Program-made: the position numbers and the translations under genes | IMG/VR virus record: IMGVR_UViG_3300043464_001246 | Location: 1-23,877 of that record | Length of the DNA: 23,877 bases | Source of the DNA: a virus | Reading direction: 5' to 3' (one strand) | The notes under the pieces: generated by a model | What the model was told of the DNA's origin: nothing | The model's input: the letters and a program-made list of their open reading frames with translations, nothing else | Databases searched by the model: none | In this document: positions 4,658 through 13,089 of the stretch, piece after piece | How the letters are laid out: each line of letters starts with the position of its first letter | Numbering within the stretch: position 1 is the first letter of the stretch

Positions 4658-6592
4658 ATGTCAAGAACTATTAAAAACCCTTATGAAAATTTTATTGCAT
4701 TGTCAAGATATGCACGATGGATTCCAGAAGATAATCGTCGTGAAACATGGGGGGAAACTGTAGATAGATATTTTGACTACATGTTAGAGCATTTAAAAAA
4801 TAATAACAACTATATTCCAGATTTAAAATTAGTAGAAGAATTAAAAGAAGCAGTTTATAATCGTGATGTTATGCCATCAATGCGTTCTGTAATGACAGCA
4901 GGTGCCGCTTTAGATAGAGATCATGTAGCAGGATATAACTGTTCGTTTATCCCAGTAGATTCACCAAGATCATTTGACGAGACAATGTATATACTTATGT
5001 GTGGCACTGGAGTAGGATTCTCTGTTGAATATAAATACGTTAACAAACTTCCTTCCATCCCAGAATCTTTTGAAAAGTCTACAACCGTTATTGTTGTTGA
5101 GGATTCTAAGTCTGGTTGGGCAAAAGCATTTCGTGAACTACTTGCACTTCTTTGGTCTGGCCAAATTCCTTCAATTGACGTAAGCAAGCTTCGTCCAGCA
5201 GGTGCAAGACTTAAGACTATGGGTGGAAGATCATCAGGACCACAACCTTTAGTAAACCTATTTGATTTTACAATTGCAAAATTTAAAACAGCGGCAGGTC
5301 GATCATTTAAACCAATTGAGGCACATGACATTATGTGCAAGATTGGAGAGATTGTAGTAGTTGGCGGAGTTAGAAGGTCTGCATTAATTTCTCTTTCTAA
5401 TATTAATGATATTGAAATGGCACAAGCAAAAACTGGTAATTGGTGGGAACACAATCCACAACGTGCCCTTTCCAACAACTCTGTTGCGTATTCTCGCAAG
5501 CCAGAGATGGAGCAATTTATTGCAGAATGGAAATCGCTTTATGACTCAAAATCTGGAGAGCGTGGAATATACAATGTTGCAGCAGCACAAAAGCAAGCAG
5601 CAAAGTATGGACGCAGGGATCCTGAAATACATTATGGAACCAACCCTTGTTCGGAAATTATTCTCCGTCCTTATCAGTTTTGTAATCTTTCAGAAGTCGT
5701 ACTACGTGAAAACGATACAAAGAAAGATATTGAAAGGAAAGTAGATCTAGCCACTATTCTTGGAACATGGCAAGCAACCCTAACAGACTTTAAGTATCTT
5801 CGCAAAATTTGGAAAGACAATACAGAGGAAGAAAGATTACTTGGAGTTTCTCTTACTGGTCAATTCGGACATAAGTTTATGTCTGGAAAAGAAGACCTAG
5901 TATCCCTAGAAGCATTCTTAATGACTCTCAGAGAAAAGGCTAGAGAGACAAATAAAAAAGAAGCGGGAAAGATTGGTATTCCAGAGTCTGCAGCTATTAC
6001 ATGCGTAAAGCCTTCTGGTACAGTATCTCAATTAGTTGGAGTATCTTCAGGAATGCATGCATGGCATTCTCCATATTACATTCGTACAGTTCGTGGTTCA
6101 AAAGGTGATCCAATATCTACATTCTTAAAAGAAGTTGGAATCCCAGTAGAAGATGATGTTATGAAGCCAAATGATACTTACGTATTTTCATTTCCAGTAA
6201 AAGCTCCAGAAGGTGCTGTAGTTAGAAATGATTTAACAGCAATTGAGCATTTAAATATTTGGCTAGTTTACCAACGTGCATGGTGTGAACACAAGCCTTC
6301 TATTACAGTTTCAGTAAAAGAAGATGAATGGATGGACGTAGGAGCTTGGGTATACAAGAATTTTGACGAAGTTTCTGGAATATCATTTTTACCACATTCA
6401 GATCACTCATATAAGCAAGCCCCATACCAAGAAGTTTCAAAAGAAGAGTATGAGGAACTATTAAATAAAATGCCAGAGTCTATTAGATGGGAAGACTTAT
6501 CTTTTTATGAAACAGAAGATGGAACATCTACAAATGCCACCCTGGCATGCAGTTCAGACGGCAACTGCGAACTTGTAGACATTTCTGCTTAA
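4658..6592 (+). CDS. nrdJ: Class II (adenosylcobalamin-dependent) ribonucleotide reductase, 644 aa
   Basis: The enzyme reduces ribonucleotides to deoxyribonucleotides using a B12-derived radical, providing dNTPs for phage replication. Sequence landmarks match the monomeric RTPR type. GYNCSF gives the first redox cysteine C95. NPCSEI gives the thiyl-radical C331 with E333. FCNLSE, 11 residues on, gives the partner C342. The C-terminal pair C631 and C637 (C-x5-C) would regenerate the active site. MCGTGVGFSVEY and VKPSGTVSQL are also family blocks. At 644 aa it is shorter than the 739 aa of the Lactobacillus enzyme. I see no intein. Activity depends on host cobalamin. It has its own promoter and a weak ribosome-binding site. 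Confidence 0.93.
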   Translation: MSRTIKNPYENFIALSRYARWIPEDNRRETWGETVDRYFDYMLEHLKNNNNYIPDLKLVEELKEAVYNRDVMPSMRSVMTAGAALDRDHVAGYNCSFIPVDSPRSFDETMYILMCGTGVGFSVEYKYVNKLPSIPESFEKSTTVIVVEDSKSGWAKAFRELLALLWSGQIPSIDVSKLRPAGARLKTMGGRSSGPQPLVNLFDFTIAKFKTAAGRSFKPIEAHDIMCKIGEIVVVGGVRRSALISLSNINDIEMAQAKTGNWWEHNPQRALSNNSVAYSRKPEMEQFIAEWKSLYDSKSGERGIYNVAAAQKQAAKYGRRDPEIHYGTNPCSEIILRPYQFCNLSEVVLRENDTKKDIERKVDLATILGTWQATLTDFKYLRKIWKDNTEEERLLGVSLTGQFGHKFMSGKEDLVSLEAFLMTLREKARETNKKEAGKIGIPESAAITCVKPSGTVSQLVGVSSGMHAWHSPYYIRTVRGSKGDPISTFLKEVGIPVEDDVMKPNDTYVFSFPVKAPEGAVVRNDLTAIEHLNIWLVYQRAWCEHKPSITVSVKEDEWMDVGAWVYKNFDEVSGISFLPHSDHSYKQAPYQEVSKEEYEELLNKMPESIRWEDLSFYETEDGTSTNATLACSSDGNCELVDISA

Positions 6593-6604
6593 TAGGTATA
6601 TAAT
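6576..6604 (+). promoter_or_regulatory. Promoter upstream of holin-like gene
   Basis: TAGACA (6576-6581), a 17-bp spacer and TATAAT (6599-6604), overlapping the end of nrdJ. The -10 lies in TAGGTATATAAT, one of several GGTATA boxes in the late region. The leader contains the palindrome GGGTTAACCC and AGGAGG. Confidence 0.55.
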
Positions 6605-6663
6605 ATAAATTGGGTTAACCCCCAAAATTCCTGGGCGCAATGCCTAGAAATAGGAGGATCTAC

Positions 6664-6888
6664 ATGACAAAAGATCTTAAAAGAAACGGACTGGTAGAAA
6701 TGCAAGAAAAAATTCTAGCAGCATTAGCAAGTTATGGTCGCCACTTTTTAGGTGCGTCCATTGCTCTTTACATGACTGGAAATACTGATCCAGCAGATTT
6801 AATTAAGGGTGGAATAGCAGCATGCCTGCCAGTTATTCTAAAAGCACTTAATAGCAACGAGCCAGCTTTTGGCTTTACAAAGAAGTAA
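6664..6888 (+). CDS. Holin-like small membrane protein (74 aa)
   Basis: Start at 6664 is chosen because AGGAGG lies six bases upstream; the in-frame ATG at 6640 precedes that site and would be wrong. The protein has a basic N-terminus, then HFLGASIALYMTG and IKGGIAACLPVILKAL, two weak membrane helices around DPADL. The end is NSNEPAFGF. The layout, with a short loop containing TDP and a terminal N-P/E-AFG motif, resembles a common family of small phage proteins often annotated as holins. Holins permeabilise the inner membrane at lysis. Its place just before the virion genes fits late expression. Family assignment is from memory. Confidence 0.6.
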   Translation: MTKDLKRNGLVEMQEKILAALASYGRHFLGASIALYMTGNTDPADLIKGGIAACLPVILKALNSNEPAFGFTKK

Positions 6889-6910
6889 TTCTTAGAATCA
6901 ATTAGGACGG

Positions 6911-6940
6911 CTCCTGTGCTAAAATAGGCATAGGAGTTTT
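6911..6940 (+). terminator. Intrinsic terminator after the holin-like gene
   Basis: CTCCTGTGC (6911-6919) pairs with GCATAGGAG (6928-6936), with one G-T pair and an 8-nt loop, followed by TTTT (6937-6940). It lies between the holin-like gene and the first virion gene. Confidence 0.6.
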
Positions 6941-6950
6941 CCTATTTTAG
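6919..6950 (+). repeat. 10-bp perfect inverted repeat overlapping terminator and RBS
   Basis: CTAAAATAGG (6919-6928) pairs perfectly with CCTATTTTAG (6941-6950). The left arm is part of the terminator hairpin. The right arm includes the first two bases of the AGGAG ribosome-binding site (6949-6953). The two hairpins cannot form together, so this is either an RNA switch or a protein-binding palindrome. Confidence 0.5.
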
Positions 6951-6962
6951 GAGATTTTGCAA

Positions 6963-7310
6963 ATGGCAGGACAAAAAAATTTTGAAGTAGATCAAAATAC
7001 CACTTTCTCTTTTATTGTAGAATATAAGGACAGTGAGGGTAATCCCATTGATCTAGATGGCGCAACAGCAAAACTACAGGTTAGAGACACTAAGGGTGGA
7101 TCAAAACTTGCATTTAGCTTAACGTCACCAAATGGTGGAATTATAATAGATGCCCCCAATGGTAAATTAACATGCAAAATGACCCCAACCCAAACAAACA
7201 AGTTGTTTTATCCAAAATCTTCATATGACTTAATGATTACAGATTCTAATTTAAATAAGACAAAGCTTATTGAAGGATTTTTAACATTAAGTAGATCGGT
7301 AACAATATAA
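6963..7310 (+). CDS. Phage structural protein with BppU-N-like beta domain (115 aa)
   Basis: The sequence FEVDQNTTFSFIVEYKDSEG, then IDLDGATAKLQVRD and a final KLIEGFLTLS, is typical of an all-beta domain at the head of phage fibre or baseplate operons. It is similar in pattern to BppU N-terminal domains. Start at 6963 (ATG) is nine bases after AGGAG; the TTG two codons earlier is less well placed. The stop overlaps the next ATG (TAATG). It probably belongs to the tail or baseplate adhesion complex. The exact role is not determined. Confidence 0.65.
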   Translation: MAGQKNFEVDQNTTFSFIVEYKDSEGNPIDLDGATAKLQVRDTKGGSKLAFSLTSPNGGIIIDAPNGKLTCKMTPTQTNKLFYPKSSYDLMITDSNLNKTKLIEGFLTLSRSVTI

Positions 7311-7747
7311 TGTCAGAAACAGTAATTGTAACCGAAAATATAAATAAGGTAGTAATTGGTTCCCCAGGAACCCAAGGTCCTAGAGGTAAATCTATCCTCA
7401 ATGGAAACGGTGTCCCAGCAGACAACCTTGGCACTGAGGGAGATTTTTATTACGATAAACTTACAACAAGATTTTATGGTCCAAAACCACAAGAAACATC
7501 ATGGGCTGGAGCCACCAACTATTTATTAAGCACAAGCACATTAACCTATCCATTTTCAATTGGTCAGGTTACAGATGAGCAAACATACTGGGCACTTGAA
7601 ATAACCCATAATATGGGATATAACCCAAATGTGACTGTAAAAAATAGCGCTGGCGACATATTAGAAACAGGAATAGATTATAATAGTATTAACAAAATTA
7701 CACTGACAATGGCTCAACCATTCGGTGGGATAGCTTACCTATCTTAA
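7310..7747 (+). CDS. Tail-fibre-like protein with short collagen-like segment (145 aa)
   Basis: After a beta-rich start, PGTQGPRGKS is a minimal Gly-X-Y stretch. It is followed by ILNGNGVPADNLGTEGDFYYDKLTTRFYGPK, a motif common in phage adhesins where a trimeric collagen-like stalk meets a folded head. The C-terminal half (THNMGYNPNVTVKNSAGD...) resembles the THNLG-type terminal domain of the 469-aa fibre downstream. Translation is coupled to the previous gene by TAATG. A part in receptor binding or fibre assembly is likely from context. Confidence 0.65.
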   Translation: MSETVIVTENINKVVIGSPGTQGPRGKSILNGNGVPADNLGTEGDFYYDKLTTRFYGPKPQETSWAGATNYLLSTSTLTYPFSIGQVTDEQTYWALEITHNMGYNPNVTVKNSAGDILETGIDYNSINKITLTMAQPFGGIAYLS

Positions 7748-7761
7748 AGGAGAAATAGAAA

Positions 7762-9171
7762 ATGGCAAGATTATTTGTAACTGATATCAATCTTAATAAG
7801 AATGAACTTCAGAACGCCAGAATTCAGGGATTAAGCTCAGCCCCATCAGCCCCTGTAACTGGACAGATTTATTATAACAACGCAGAAAATGTAATGTACT
7901 ATTACAATGGACTATCTTCACCAAACGGTCCATGGGTGCCAATGAATGGATCTGAAGAGGTTATTCAAGACATAATTGGTTCATCGGTATTAGGTGGAAC
8001 AGGGTTAACTGCAACATATACTGATTCTACAGGAACCACAACTATTGATTTAGACGACACAGCGGTAACAGCTGGTTCATATGGTTCTACAACTGAAATT
8101 CCAACATTTACAGTTGATGCTCAAGGTCGTTTAACTGCAGCAGGAACAGTAAGCGTAGCAACTCAATTAAACATAAATGCAGATGCAACTCAGGCTACAA
8201 TTGATCTTTTAACTGACACGCTAATTATTAATGGCGGAGAAGGAATAGATACATCTTTTACTGGAGACACACTAACAATTTCTGGAGAAAATGCATCTAC
8301 ATCTAATAAAGGTATTGCCTCATTTAACTCAGATGACTTTGACACAACAGATGGACACGTAGACTTAGAAGATACAGTTGTTAAAACAATTACGACTGAC
8401 TCTGGAGCACTTACACCATCAGGACACGGCCTATCAATTCTTGGCGGAGAAGGACTTGATGTAACACACACTGGAACATCAATTACAGTATCTGGAGAAG
8501 ATGCAACAACTACCAATAAAGGTATTGCATCTTTTGAAACTGAAGACTTTACCGTAACATCTGGTGCAGTATCTATCAAGAATGTAAACCTTGGAACACA
8601 AACTACAGGTGATTATGTAGCTAATATTACTGGAACAGATAACGAAGTAACAGTTAGCCCAACTTCTGGAGAAGGTACTTCAGTAACAATTGGCCTTCCA
8701 GATGATGTAACAATTGCAAATAATTTAAATGTTGGCGGAAACCTTAATGTAACTGGAACAATTAACTCAGTAAATACCACTCAGGTAAATATTGTTGATA
8801 ATAAGATTAATCTTAATACAGACTTTACTGGAACACCAACAGCAGATGCTGGTATCCGTGTAGAGCGTGGCGAAGGCGCAGATGTTGAAGTTCTTTGGAA
8901 CGAATCAGATGATCGCTGGACACTTACAAATAATGGTACAAACTACCATGCAATAACAAGAAAATTCTCAACAACTGTTGGAAACGCAGTTTTAACACAA
9001 ATCCCAGTTACACATAATTTAGGTGCCAGGGATGTTACTGTTCAAGTATACGATTCAGCCACCTTTGATACAGTAGAGTGCGATGTTGTTAGAACATCCA
9101 CAGAGATTGTAACTTTAGGATTTACAGTCGCACCTGCTTCTGGAGCATACACGGTAGTAATAGTAGGATAA
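7762..9171 (+). CDS. Modular tail fibre protein (469 aa)
   Basis: Residues 1-65 form a GQIYYNNAENVMYYYNG..WV module shared by many phage fibres. Two copies of a motif about 70 residues apart (GGEGIDTSFTGDTLTISGEN and GGEGLDVTHTGTSITVSGED, each followed by NKGIASF) show internal duplication. Then comes NNLNVGGNLNVTGTINSVNTT with TADAGIRVERGEGADVEVLWNES, typical of cyanophage-type fibres. The C-terminus (from about 395) is a THNLGARDVTVQVYDS beta domain. AAAGGAG precedes the ATG. It probably forms part of the host-recognition fibre. Which fibre, and its receptor, are not known. Confidence 0.8.
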   Translation: MARLFVTDINLNKNELQNARIQGLSSAPSAPVTGQIYYNNAENVMYYYNGLSSPNGPWVPMNGSEEVIQDIIGSSVLGGTGLTATYTDSTGTTTIDLDDTAVTAGSYGSTTEIPTFTVDAQGRLTAAGTVSVATQLNINADATQATIDLLTDTLIINGGEGIDTSFTGDTLTISGENASTSNKGIASFNSDDFDTTDGHVDLEDTVVKTITTDSGALTPSGHGLSILGGEGLDVTHTGTSITVSGEDATTTNKGIASFETEDFTVTSGAVSIKNVNLGTQTTGDYVANITGTDNEVTVSPTSGEGTSVTIGLPDDVTIANNLNVGGNLNVTGTINSVNTTQVNIVDNKINLNTDFTGTPTADAGIRVERGEGADVEVLWNESDDRWTLTNNGTNYHAITRKFSTTVGNAVLTQIPVTHNLGARDVTVQVYDSATFDTVECDVVRTSTEIVTLGFTVAPASGAYTVVIVG

Positions 9172-9183
9172 AGGGAGTAGTAA

Positions 9184-9435
9184 ATGTCTGTAAAAAGATT
9201 AGTCCCTCTACATGCAGTAGTACTTGACTCAGATCCAATCACTGGACGAATTGGCGATATTTATTATAACAATTCTGAAGAAGAGCTTAGATATTTTGAC
9301 GGCTCAATATGGAATCCAGTCGGTGGAGCAATAACAGGAATACTTGACCATATACACACATATGATGGTGCAATATTTTCTGTGGAGTCTATTGAGGTTC
9401 CAGCTTCTGGTGTTATTGATGGAGGTACTCCATGA
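9184..9435 (+). CDS. Small fibre-associated protein (83 aa)
   Basis: The segment [24 protein letters not shown] is the same IYYNN...Y..G.W module that opens the 469-aa fibre. Here it is followed only by a short tail containing [21 protein letters not shown]. It may be a stand-alone fibre cap or adaptor. AAAGGGAG precedes the ATG, and the last codons overlap the next gene as ATGA. A virion function is inferred from the module and the operon. Confidence 0.6.
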   Translation: MSVKRLVPLHAVVLDSDPITGRIGDIYYNNSEEELRYFDGSIWNPVGGAITGILDHIHTYDGAIFSVESIEVPASGVIDGGTP

Positions 9436-11174
9436 GCGTAATAATAAAAACAAAAAGAGGAACCACAGAACAGTGGAATAACTCTACAACTCCACTTCAA
9501 ATTGGAGAACTTGGACTAGATACAACTCTTAATAAATTAAAAGCAGGAAATGGCACCAGTCTTTGGGAAGACCTTCCTTTTCTTACATCTGATGGTGGCG
9601 GAGATACTGGTGATATAACTTTTGACGGAGTTCAAATTATTGGTGCTGGAACAGCATCTGGAGATGGTTACGGACTAGGAACATTAGAGCTTGTGCCAGA
9701 TGGAGATATTACTTCAGATCAATATTTAATTATTGATCCTACCGCACCAAATCACATTCATATTCGTGCAGGTGGAACACAAGATGCTTCAGGAGCAGAT
9801 GTATTTATTGGTGGAGAAAAAAATAATGTTCGTGTTTCTGACGGAGGAAGATCTGTAAGCATTAGCACAAGACCAGAAACAGTTATTAATACTTATACAA
9901 ATTTAAACGAAACAAGCAATACTTCTTTTATAGTTAGCAGTACAGCAAATATTTATGTAGGCGATACAATGTATTATCCAGGCGGAGATATAGTTACTGT
10001 TGATTCTGTTACAGAAAACTCACCAAGTGCTGGTCTACAGACTATCACAGCAAACCTAAATGGAGCACCAGCTTCATTTGTTGCAGGAGAACCACATATA
10101 TTTAGCCATGAACAAGAATGGGAAAATTATTGGCAGTTTGGAGCAGATGGTGTTCTGTCTGGTCCAGGAGGTGGGACGCTAATTGTTTCTGGAATTAGTG
10201 GAGAGCCAGGAGATGATGTATTTGCTATTGTTGCAGATCAGAACCTAGTATTACAACATGGTGTAGGTGGAGCATACTTAAATGATTCAACCATTGCAAA
10301 CAATCATATTGCAACTATGGGAGATATTTTAGATGCAAATGATTATACCGATACCGCAATTTCAACTCTTGGAGATACTATAGATTCTGGATATATTCCT
10401 ATTACAGAAAAAGCAACTGCTGGTGGAGTAGCATCTTTAGATCTTAGCGGTAAAGTTCCATTAGAACAAATTGATACAAGTAGTCTTATAGGTCCAACAG
10501 GACCAACAGGACCAACAGGACCAACAGGTCCATCAGGTGCAGATAGCACAGTTCCTGGACCAACAGGTCCAACAGGTCCACAAGGTGACATAGGTCCAAC
10601 AGGTCCACAAGGTGACATAGGTCCAACAGGTCCACAAGGTGACATAGGTCCAACAGGTCCAACAGGGCCACAAGGTGACCCAGGCCCATCAGGCCCATCA
10701 GGCGCAGATAGCACAGTTCCTGGACCAACAGGTCCTACAGGCCCATCAGGTGCAGATAGCACAGTTCCTGGACCAACAGGTCCAACAGGCGCTACTGGTC
10801 CAACAGGTCCAGTAGCAGGCTCTGAAAATCAAATTATTTATAAAAATAGTTCAAATGATCCAGCGGGATCTGCAAACCTAACATTCGATGGAACAAATCT
10901 TTCTGTTGGTGGAAATATAAGAGCAACTAACTCTTCTGGTGATGAAGGCGGAGAAATATTTTTAAATAAAGCAGTTACAAATACTACTTTAAATGGTGGA
11001 GTAACTATTGACGTATATCAAAACAAACTTCGCTTTTTTGAACAAGGCGGAACCGCAAGAGGATATTATATAGACATTTCTACAGGAGGCTCATCAGCTT
11101 CAACAAACCTTTCATCTGGAGGCGGAGGAGGAAACGAAGGATCAGATATTATGAATATCATGGAAGCATGGTAA
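9432..11174 (+). CDS. Collagen-like tail fibre with Mtd_N-like head (580 aa)
   Basis: Residues 1-55 ([20 protein letters not shown]...[18 protein letters not shown]) fit the N-terminal domain of phage major tropism determinants, which attaches receptor-binding proteins to the virion. The middle is beta-rich. [31 protein letters not shown] module at about 300-350 recurs in the 739-aa fibre. Then a Gly-X-Y collagen-like stalk of GPT, GPQ and GPS triplets (about 352-463) is broken by two GADSTVP inserts. A C-terminal head follows, ending in a Gly/Ser-rich tail. The stalk should be a trimeric rod. The gene overlaps the previous one by ATGA. Confidence 0.82.
   Translation: MSVIIKTKRGTTEQWNNSTTPLQIGELGLDTTLNKLKAGNGTSLWEDLPFLTSDGGGDTGDITFDGVQIIGAGTASGDGYGLGTLELVPDGDITSDQYLIIDPTAPNHIHIRAGGTQDASGADVFIGGEKNNVRVSDGGRSVSISTRPETVINTYTNLNETSNTSFIVSSTANIYVGDTMYYPGGDIVTVDSVTENSPSAGLQTITANLNGAPASFVAGEPHIFSHEQEWENYWQFGADGVLSGPGGGTLIVSGISGEPGDDVFAIVADQNLVLQHGVGGAYLNDSTIANNHIATMGDILDANDYTDTAISTLGDTIDSGYIPITEKATAGGVASLDLSGKVPLEQIDTSSLIGPTGPTGPTGPTGPSGADSTVPGPTGPTGPQGDIGPTGPQGDIGPTGPQGDIGPTGPTGPQGDPGPSGPSGADSTVPGPTGPTGPSGADSTVPGPTGPTGATGPTGPVAGSENQIIYKNSSNDPAGSANLTFDGTNLSVGGNIRATNSSGDEGGEIFLNKAVTNTTLNGGVTIDVYQNKLRFFEQGGTARGYYIDISTGGSSASTNLSSGGGGGNEGSDIMNIMEAW
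10486..10818 (+). repeat. Collagen-like coding repeat with 27-bp perfect tandem copies
   Basis: The stretch encodes repeated Gly-Pro-Thr/Gln/Ser triplets. Within it the 27-base unit encoding QGDIGPTGP occurs three times without change at 10581-10607, 10608-10634 and 10635-10661. GGTCCAACA is repeated throughout. The identity at the DNA level implies recent expansion or ongoing slippage. Confidence 0.9.
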
Positions 11175-11178
11175 TCTA

Positions 11179-11193
11179 GGTATAACATATACC
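11179..11193 (+). promoter_or_regulatory. GGTATA palindrome, candidate late control element
   Basis: GGTATA-ACA-TATACC is a perfect inverted repeat with a 3-nt loop in the short gap before the gene at 11219. Its left arm shares the AGGTATAA box seen upstream of other late genes. No good -35 is visible. Confidence 0.35.
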
Positions 11194-11218
11194 ATAACTC
11201 GAAATAATAGGAGAAAAA

Positions 11219-11548
11219 ATGGCAACAATATCAAAACTACTAGCAAGAACAACGTTAAATACTACAAACACAACTGTTTTGTATACCGTTCCTGCTTCAA
11301 CAACAACAGTACTTACAAATATTATTATAAGTAATATTTCTGGTTCTGCAGCATCATTTAATTTAACATTACCAGACGCATCTGGAACACAGGTAGCATT
11401 TGCTACATCAGTATCAGTTCCAGCAAACAGCATTGCATCATTTGACCTTAAGCAGGTACTTGGTGGGTCTGGAACTCAAACAGTAATAGGATGGGCATCT
11501 GCCAACTCTGCACTAACAGCACATTTAAGCGGAGTCGAAATATCATAG
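11219..11548 (+). CDS. Beta-rich virion-type protein (109 aa)
   Basis: The protein is Ser/Thr/Ala-rich with alternating hydrophobic residues (TVLYTVPASTTTVLTNIIISN, AASFNLTLP, SVPANSIASFDL). This is the pattern of a single Ig- or jelly-roll-like beta domain common in phage tail-tip proteins. TAGGAG precedes the ATG. Its stop is one base from the start of the first of four tandem paralogues, so they are probably cotranslated. The fold is inferred from pattern only, and I recognise no specific family. Confidence 0.6.
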   Translation: MATISKLLARTTLNTTNTTVLYTVPASTTTVLTNIIISNISGSAASFNLTLPDASGTQVAFATSVSVPANSIASFDLKQVLGGSGTQTVIGWASANSALTAHLSGVEIS

Positions 11549-11549
11549 C

Positions 11550-11930
11550 ATGGCATATAATACATTTCCAGCAACTTCTTCAATCATAAAGTCAGTTCAA
11601 AGAGGCTCTACTGCTTCTGCTGGAAACGTAACAATATCACAAGTTAATACTGCAAAATCTTTTATAAATTCATTTTCTACATCATCATCAGGAAGCGTTG
11701 GAACAAACAGCTCAACATCTGGTACATTAACTCCTTCTGGAGGAAACGTTTCAGTTTCATCTCCAAGCTTTAACCCAGCTGGTGGAAGCTTTCCAAACTA
11801 TGTAGGTACAAGATCTTACAGCGGAGGATCAACTTCTTTAACGTCGGCATCATTTGGTGCGTTTATAGCAAATGCAACAACTATTACAACAACAGGTGCA
11901 TGCCGCTGGGAAGTAGTTGAGTATGCATAA
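11550..11930 (+). CDS. SIQRG-family paralogue 1 of 4 (126 aa)
   Basis: This is the first of four adjacent homologous genes. The shared pattern is an I-K-S-[IV]-Q-R-G-S start block, TASAGNVTIS with a KSF run, then a Gly/Ser-rich variable middle. A GTRS..GGSTSLTSA block and a C-terminus of GACRWEVVEY follow. The conserved ends and variable centre suggest a common fold with diversified surface loops. There is no enzyme motif. The start is one base after the preceding stop; the stop overlaps the next ATG. A virion surface or fibre role is inferred from location. Confidence 0.7.
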   Translation: MAYNTFPATSSIIKSVQRGSTASAGNVTISQVNTAKSFINSFSTSSSGSVGTNSSTSGTLTPSGGNVSVSSPSFNPAGGSFPNYVGTRSYSGGSTSLTSASFGAFIANATTITTTGACRWEVVEYA

Positions 11931-12313
11931 TGGGATCTAGAATATATCCAATTGCTTCTTCTCCAATTAAATCTATTCAGAGAGGTTCTGCGGCGTCAGC
12001 TGGAAACGTAACAATTTCTTCTGTAAATACTTCTAAATCGTTTGTCAGATCTTTTTCTACAGGAGCCGCAGGAACAGTTGCTGGAACTGGATCAACATCT
12101 GGAACATATAATCCATCTGGTGGTAACATATTTGCATCAGGAGGCGGAGGATTTATTTCAGGTGGAGGATCAGCACCTACTTATTCTGGAACACGATCTT
12201 TGTCTGCTGGAGGAACATCATTAACTTCCGCAAGATACGGTGCATACTTATCAAACTCAACAACTTTAGTTGTTGACGGAGCATGCAGGTGGGAGGTTGT
12301 TGAGTATAACTAA
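11930..12313 (+). CDS. SIQRG-family paralogue 2 of 4 (127 aa)
   Basis: It carries the same framework as paralogue 1: KSIQRGSAASAGNVTIS, KSFVRSFSTG, GTRSLSAGGTSLTSA and ending CRWEVVEYN. The middle is distinct, glycine-rich and contains ASGGGGFISGGGSAP. The start codon overlaps the previous stop as TAATG, and the stop overlaps the next gene the same way. The copy is intact. The DNA differs from its sisters at many third positions, so the duplication is not very recent. Confidence 0.7.
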   Translation: MGSRIYPIASSPIKSIQRGSAASAGNVTISSVNTSKSFVRSFSTGAAGTVAGTGSTSGTYNPSGGNIFASGGGGFISGGGSAPTYSGTRSLSAGGTSLTSARYGAYLSNSTTLVVDGACRWEVVEYN

Positions 12314-12699
12314 TGGCATCTACAATATTCCCACAAACATTGTCACCAATCAAATCTATTCAAAGAGGGTCAACAGCATCTGCTGGTAATATAACTATAT
12401 CTTCTATAGATACATCTAAATCTTTTATTAGATCTTATTCTACTGGTTCAGCAGGAAGCGTAGGAGTTTCTGGTTCTGAATCAGGAACACTAAGCCCCAC
12501 TGGATTTTATAATTTTGGTGGAACTGGCGGAGGTAATGCATCTTCAGGCGGTGGAAGTTTTCCAAGTTATGCTGGAACAAGATCAACTGGAGCTGGAGGA
12601 ACATCAATTACAGTTTCAGAATATGGCGCATATATAGTTAATTCAACTACAATAACTACAACTGGAGCATGTAGATGGGAAGTGGTGGAATACTCATAA
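12313..12699 (+). CDS. SIQRG-family paralogue 3 of 4 (128 aa)
   Basis: The framework is conserved (KSIQRGSTASAGNITIS, KSFIRSYSTGSAGS, CRWEVVEYS). The middle is TLSPTGFYNFGGTGGGNASSG, and this copy has an altered third block (STGAGGTSITVSEYGAYI). It is coupled by TAATG on both sides. The aromatic insertion in the variable centre distinguishes it from the other copies and may indicate a different binding surface. Confidence 0.7.
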   Translation: MASTIFPQTLSPIKSIQRGSTASAGNITISSIDTSKSFIRSYSTGSAGSVGVSGSESGTLSPTGFYNFGGTGGGNASSGGGSFPSYAGTRSTGAGGTSITVSEYGAYIVNSTTITTTGACRWEVVEYS

Positions 12700-13076
12700 T
12701 GTCTATTAAACAATATCCTGAAACTTCACAAGGAGTTAAATCTATTCAAAGAGGTTCGACTGCATCTGCTGGCAATGTAACAATATCTGCAGTAGATACA
12801 TCTAAGTCTTTTGTAATTTCATTTTCAACTGGTTCTGCTGGAACAGTAGCAATTAATAGCTCTGAATCTGGAACTCTTACTCCTAATGGAGGATCTTGTG
12901 CTTCACAAGGAAATGGATCTAATAGCGGAGGATCCTGGCCAACATATAGCGGGTCAAGAAGTTTATCTGGAGGATCAACATCATTATATTCTGCGGAATA
13001 TGGTGCACACTTAACAAATTCAACCACACTTACCACTACTGGTTCTTGTCGGTGGGAAATAGTAGAATACTACTAA
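12699..13076 (+). CDS. SIQRG-family paralogue 4 of 4 (125 aa)
   Basis: The start at 12699 is preferred over an earlier in-frame ATG (12675) because it lies in the TAATG junction used by all the copies and gives the same N-terminal alignment. The framework is SIQRGSTASAGNVTIS, KSFVISFSTGSAGT, GSRSLSGGSTSLYSAEYG and CRWEIVEYY. The variable middle (NGGSCASQGNGSNSGGSWP) carries an extra cysteine and a tryptophan. The cluster ends here; the next gene has its own ribosome-binding site. Confidence 0.7.
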   Translation: MSIKQYPETSQGVKSIQRGSTASAGNVTISAVDTSKSFVISFSTGSAGTVAINSSESGTLTPNGGSCASQGNGSNSGGSWPTYSGSRSLSGGSTSLYSAEYGAHLTNSTTLTTTGSCRWEIVEYY

Positions 13077-13089
13077 GAGGAGAATATAT

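Noticed and set aside
4658-6592. Intein in the ribonucleotide reductase
   Set aside because: Catalytic blocks follow one another at normal spacing, the protein is shorter than usual, and no intein splice motifs are seen.
10581-10661. CRISPR-like repeat array
   Set aside because: Repeats are directly adjacent without spacers and lie in frame within a collagen-like coding region.
10343-10762. Leftward frames rich in Gly-Pro/Leu opposite the collagen-like stalk
   Set aside because: They are produced by the repeat on the opposite strand; the collagen-like reading is the coherent one.
11550-13076. Diversity-generating retroelement with variable repeats
   Set aside because: Paralogue variation is spread through the middles and differs in length. 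No reverse transcriptase or template repeat is in the window.
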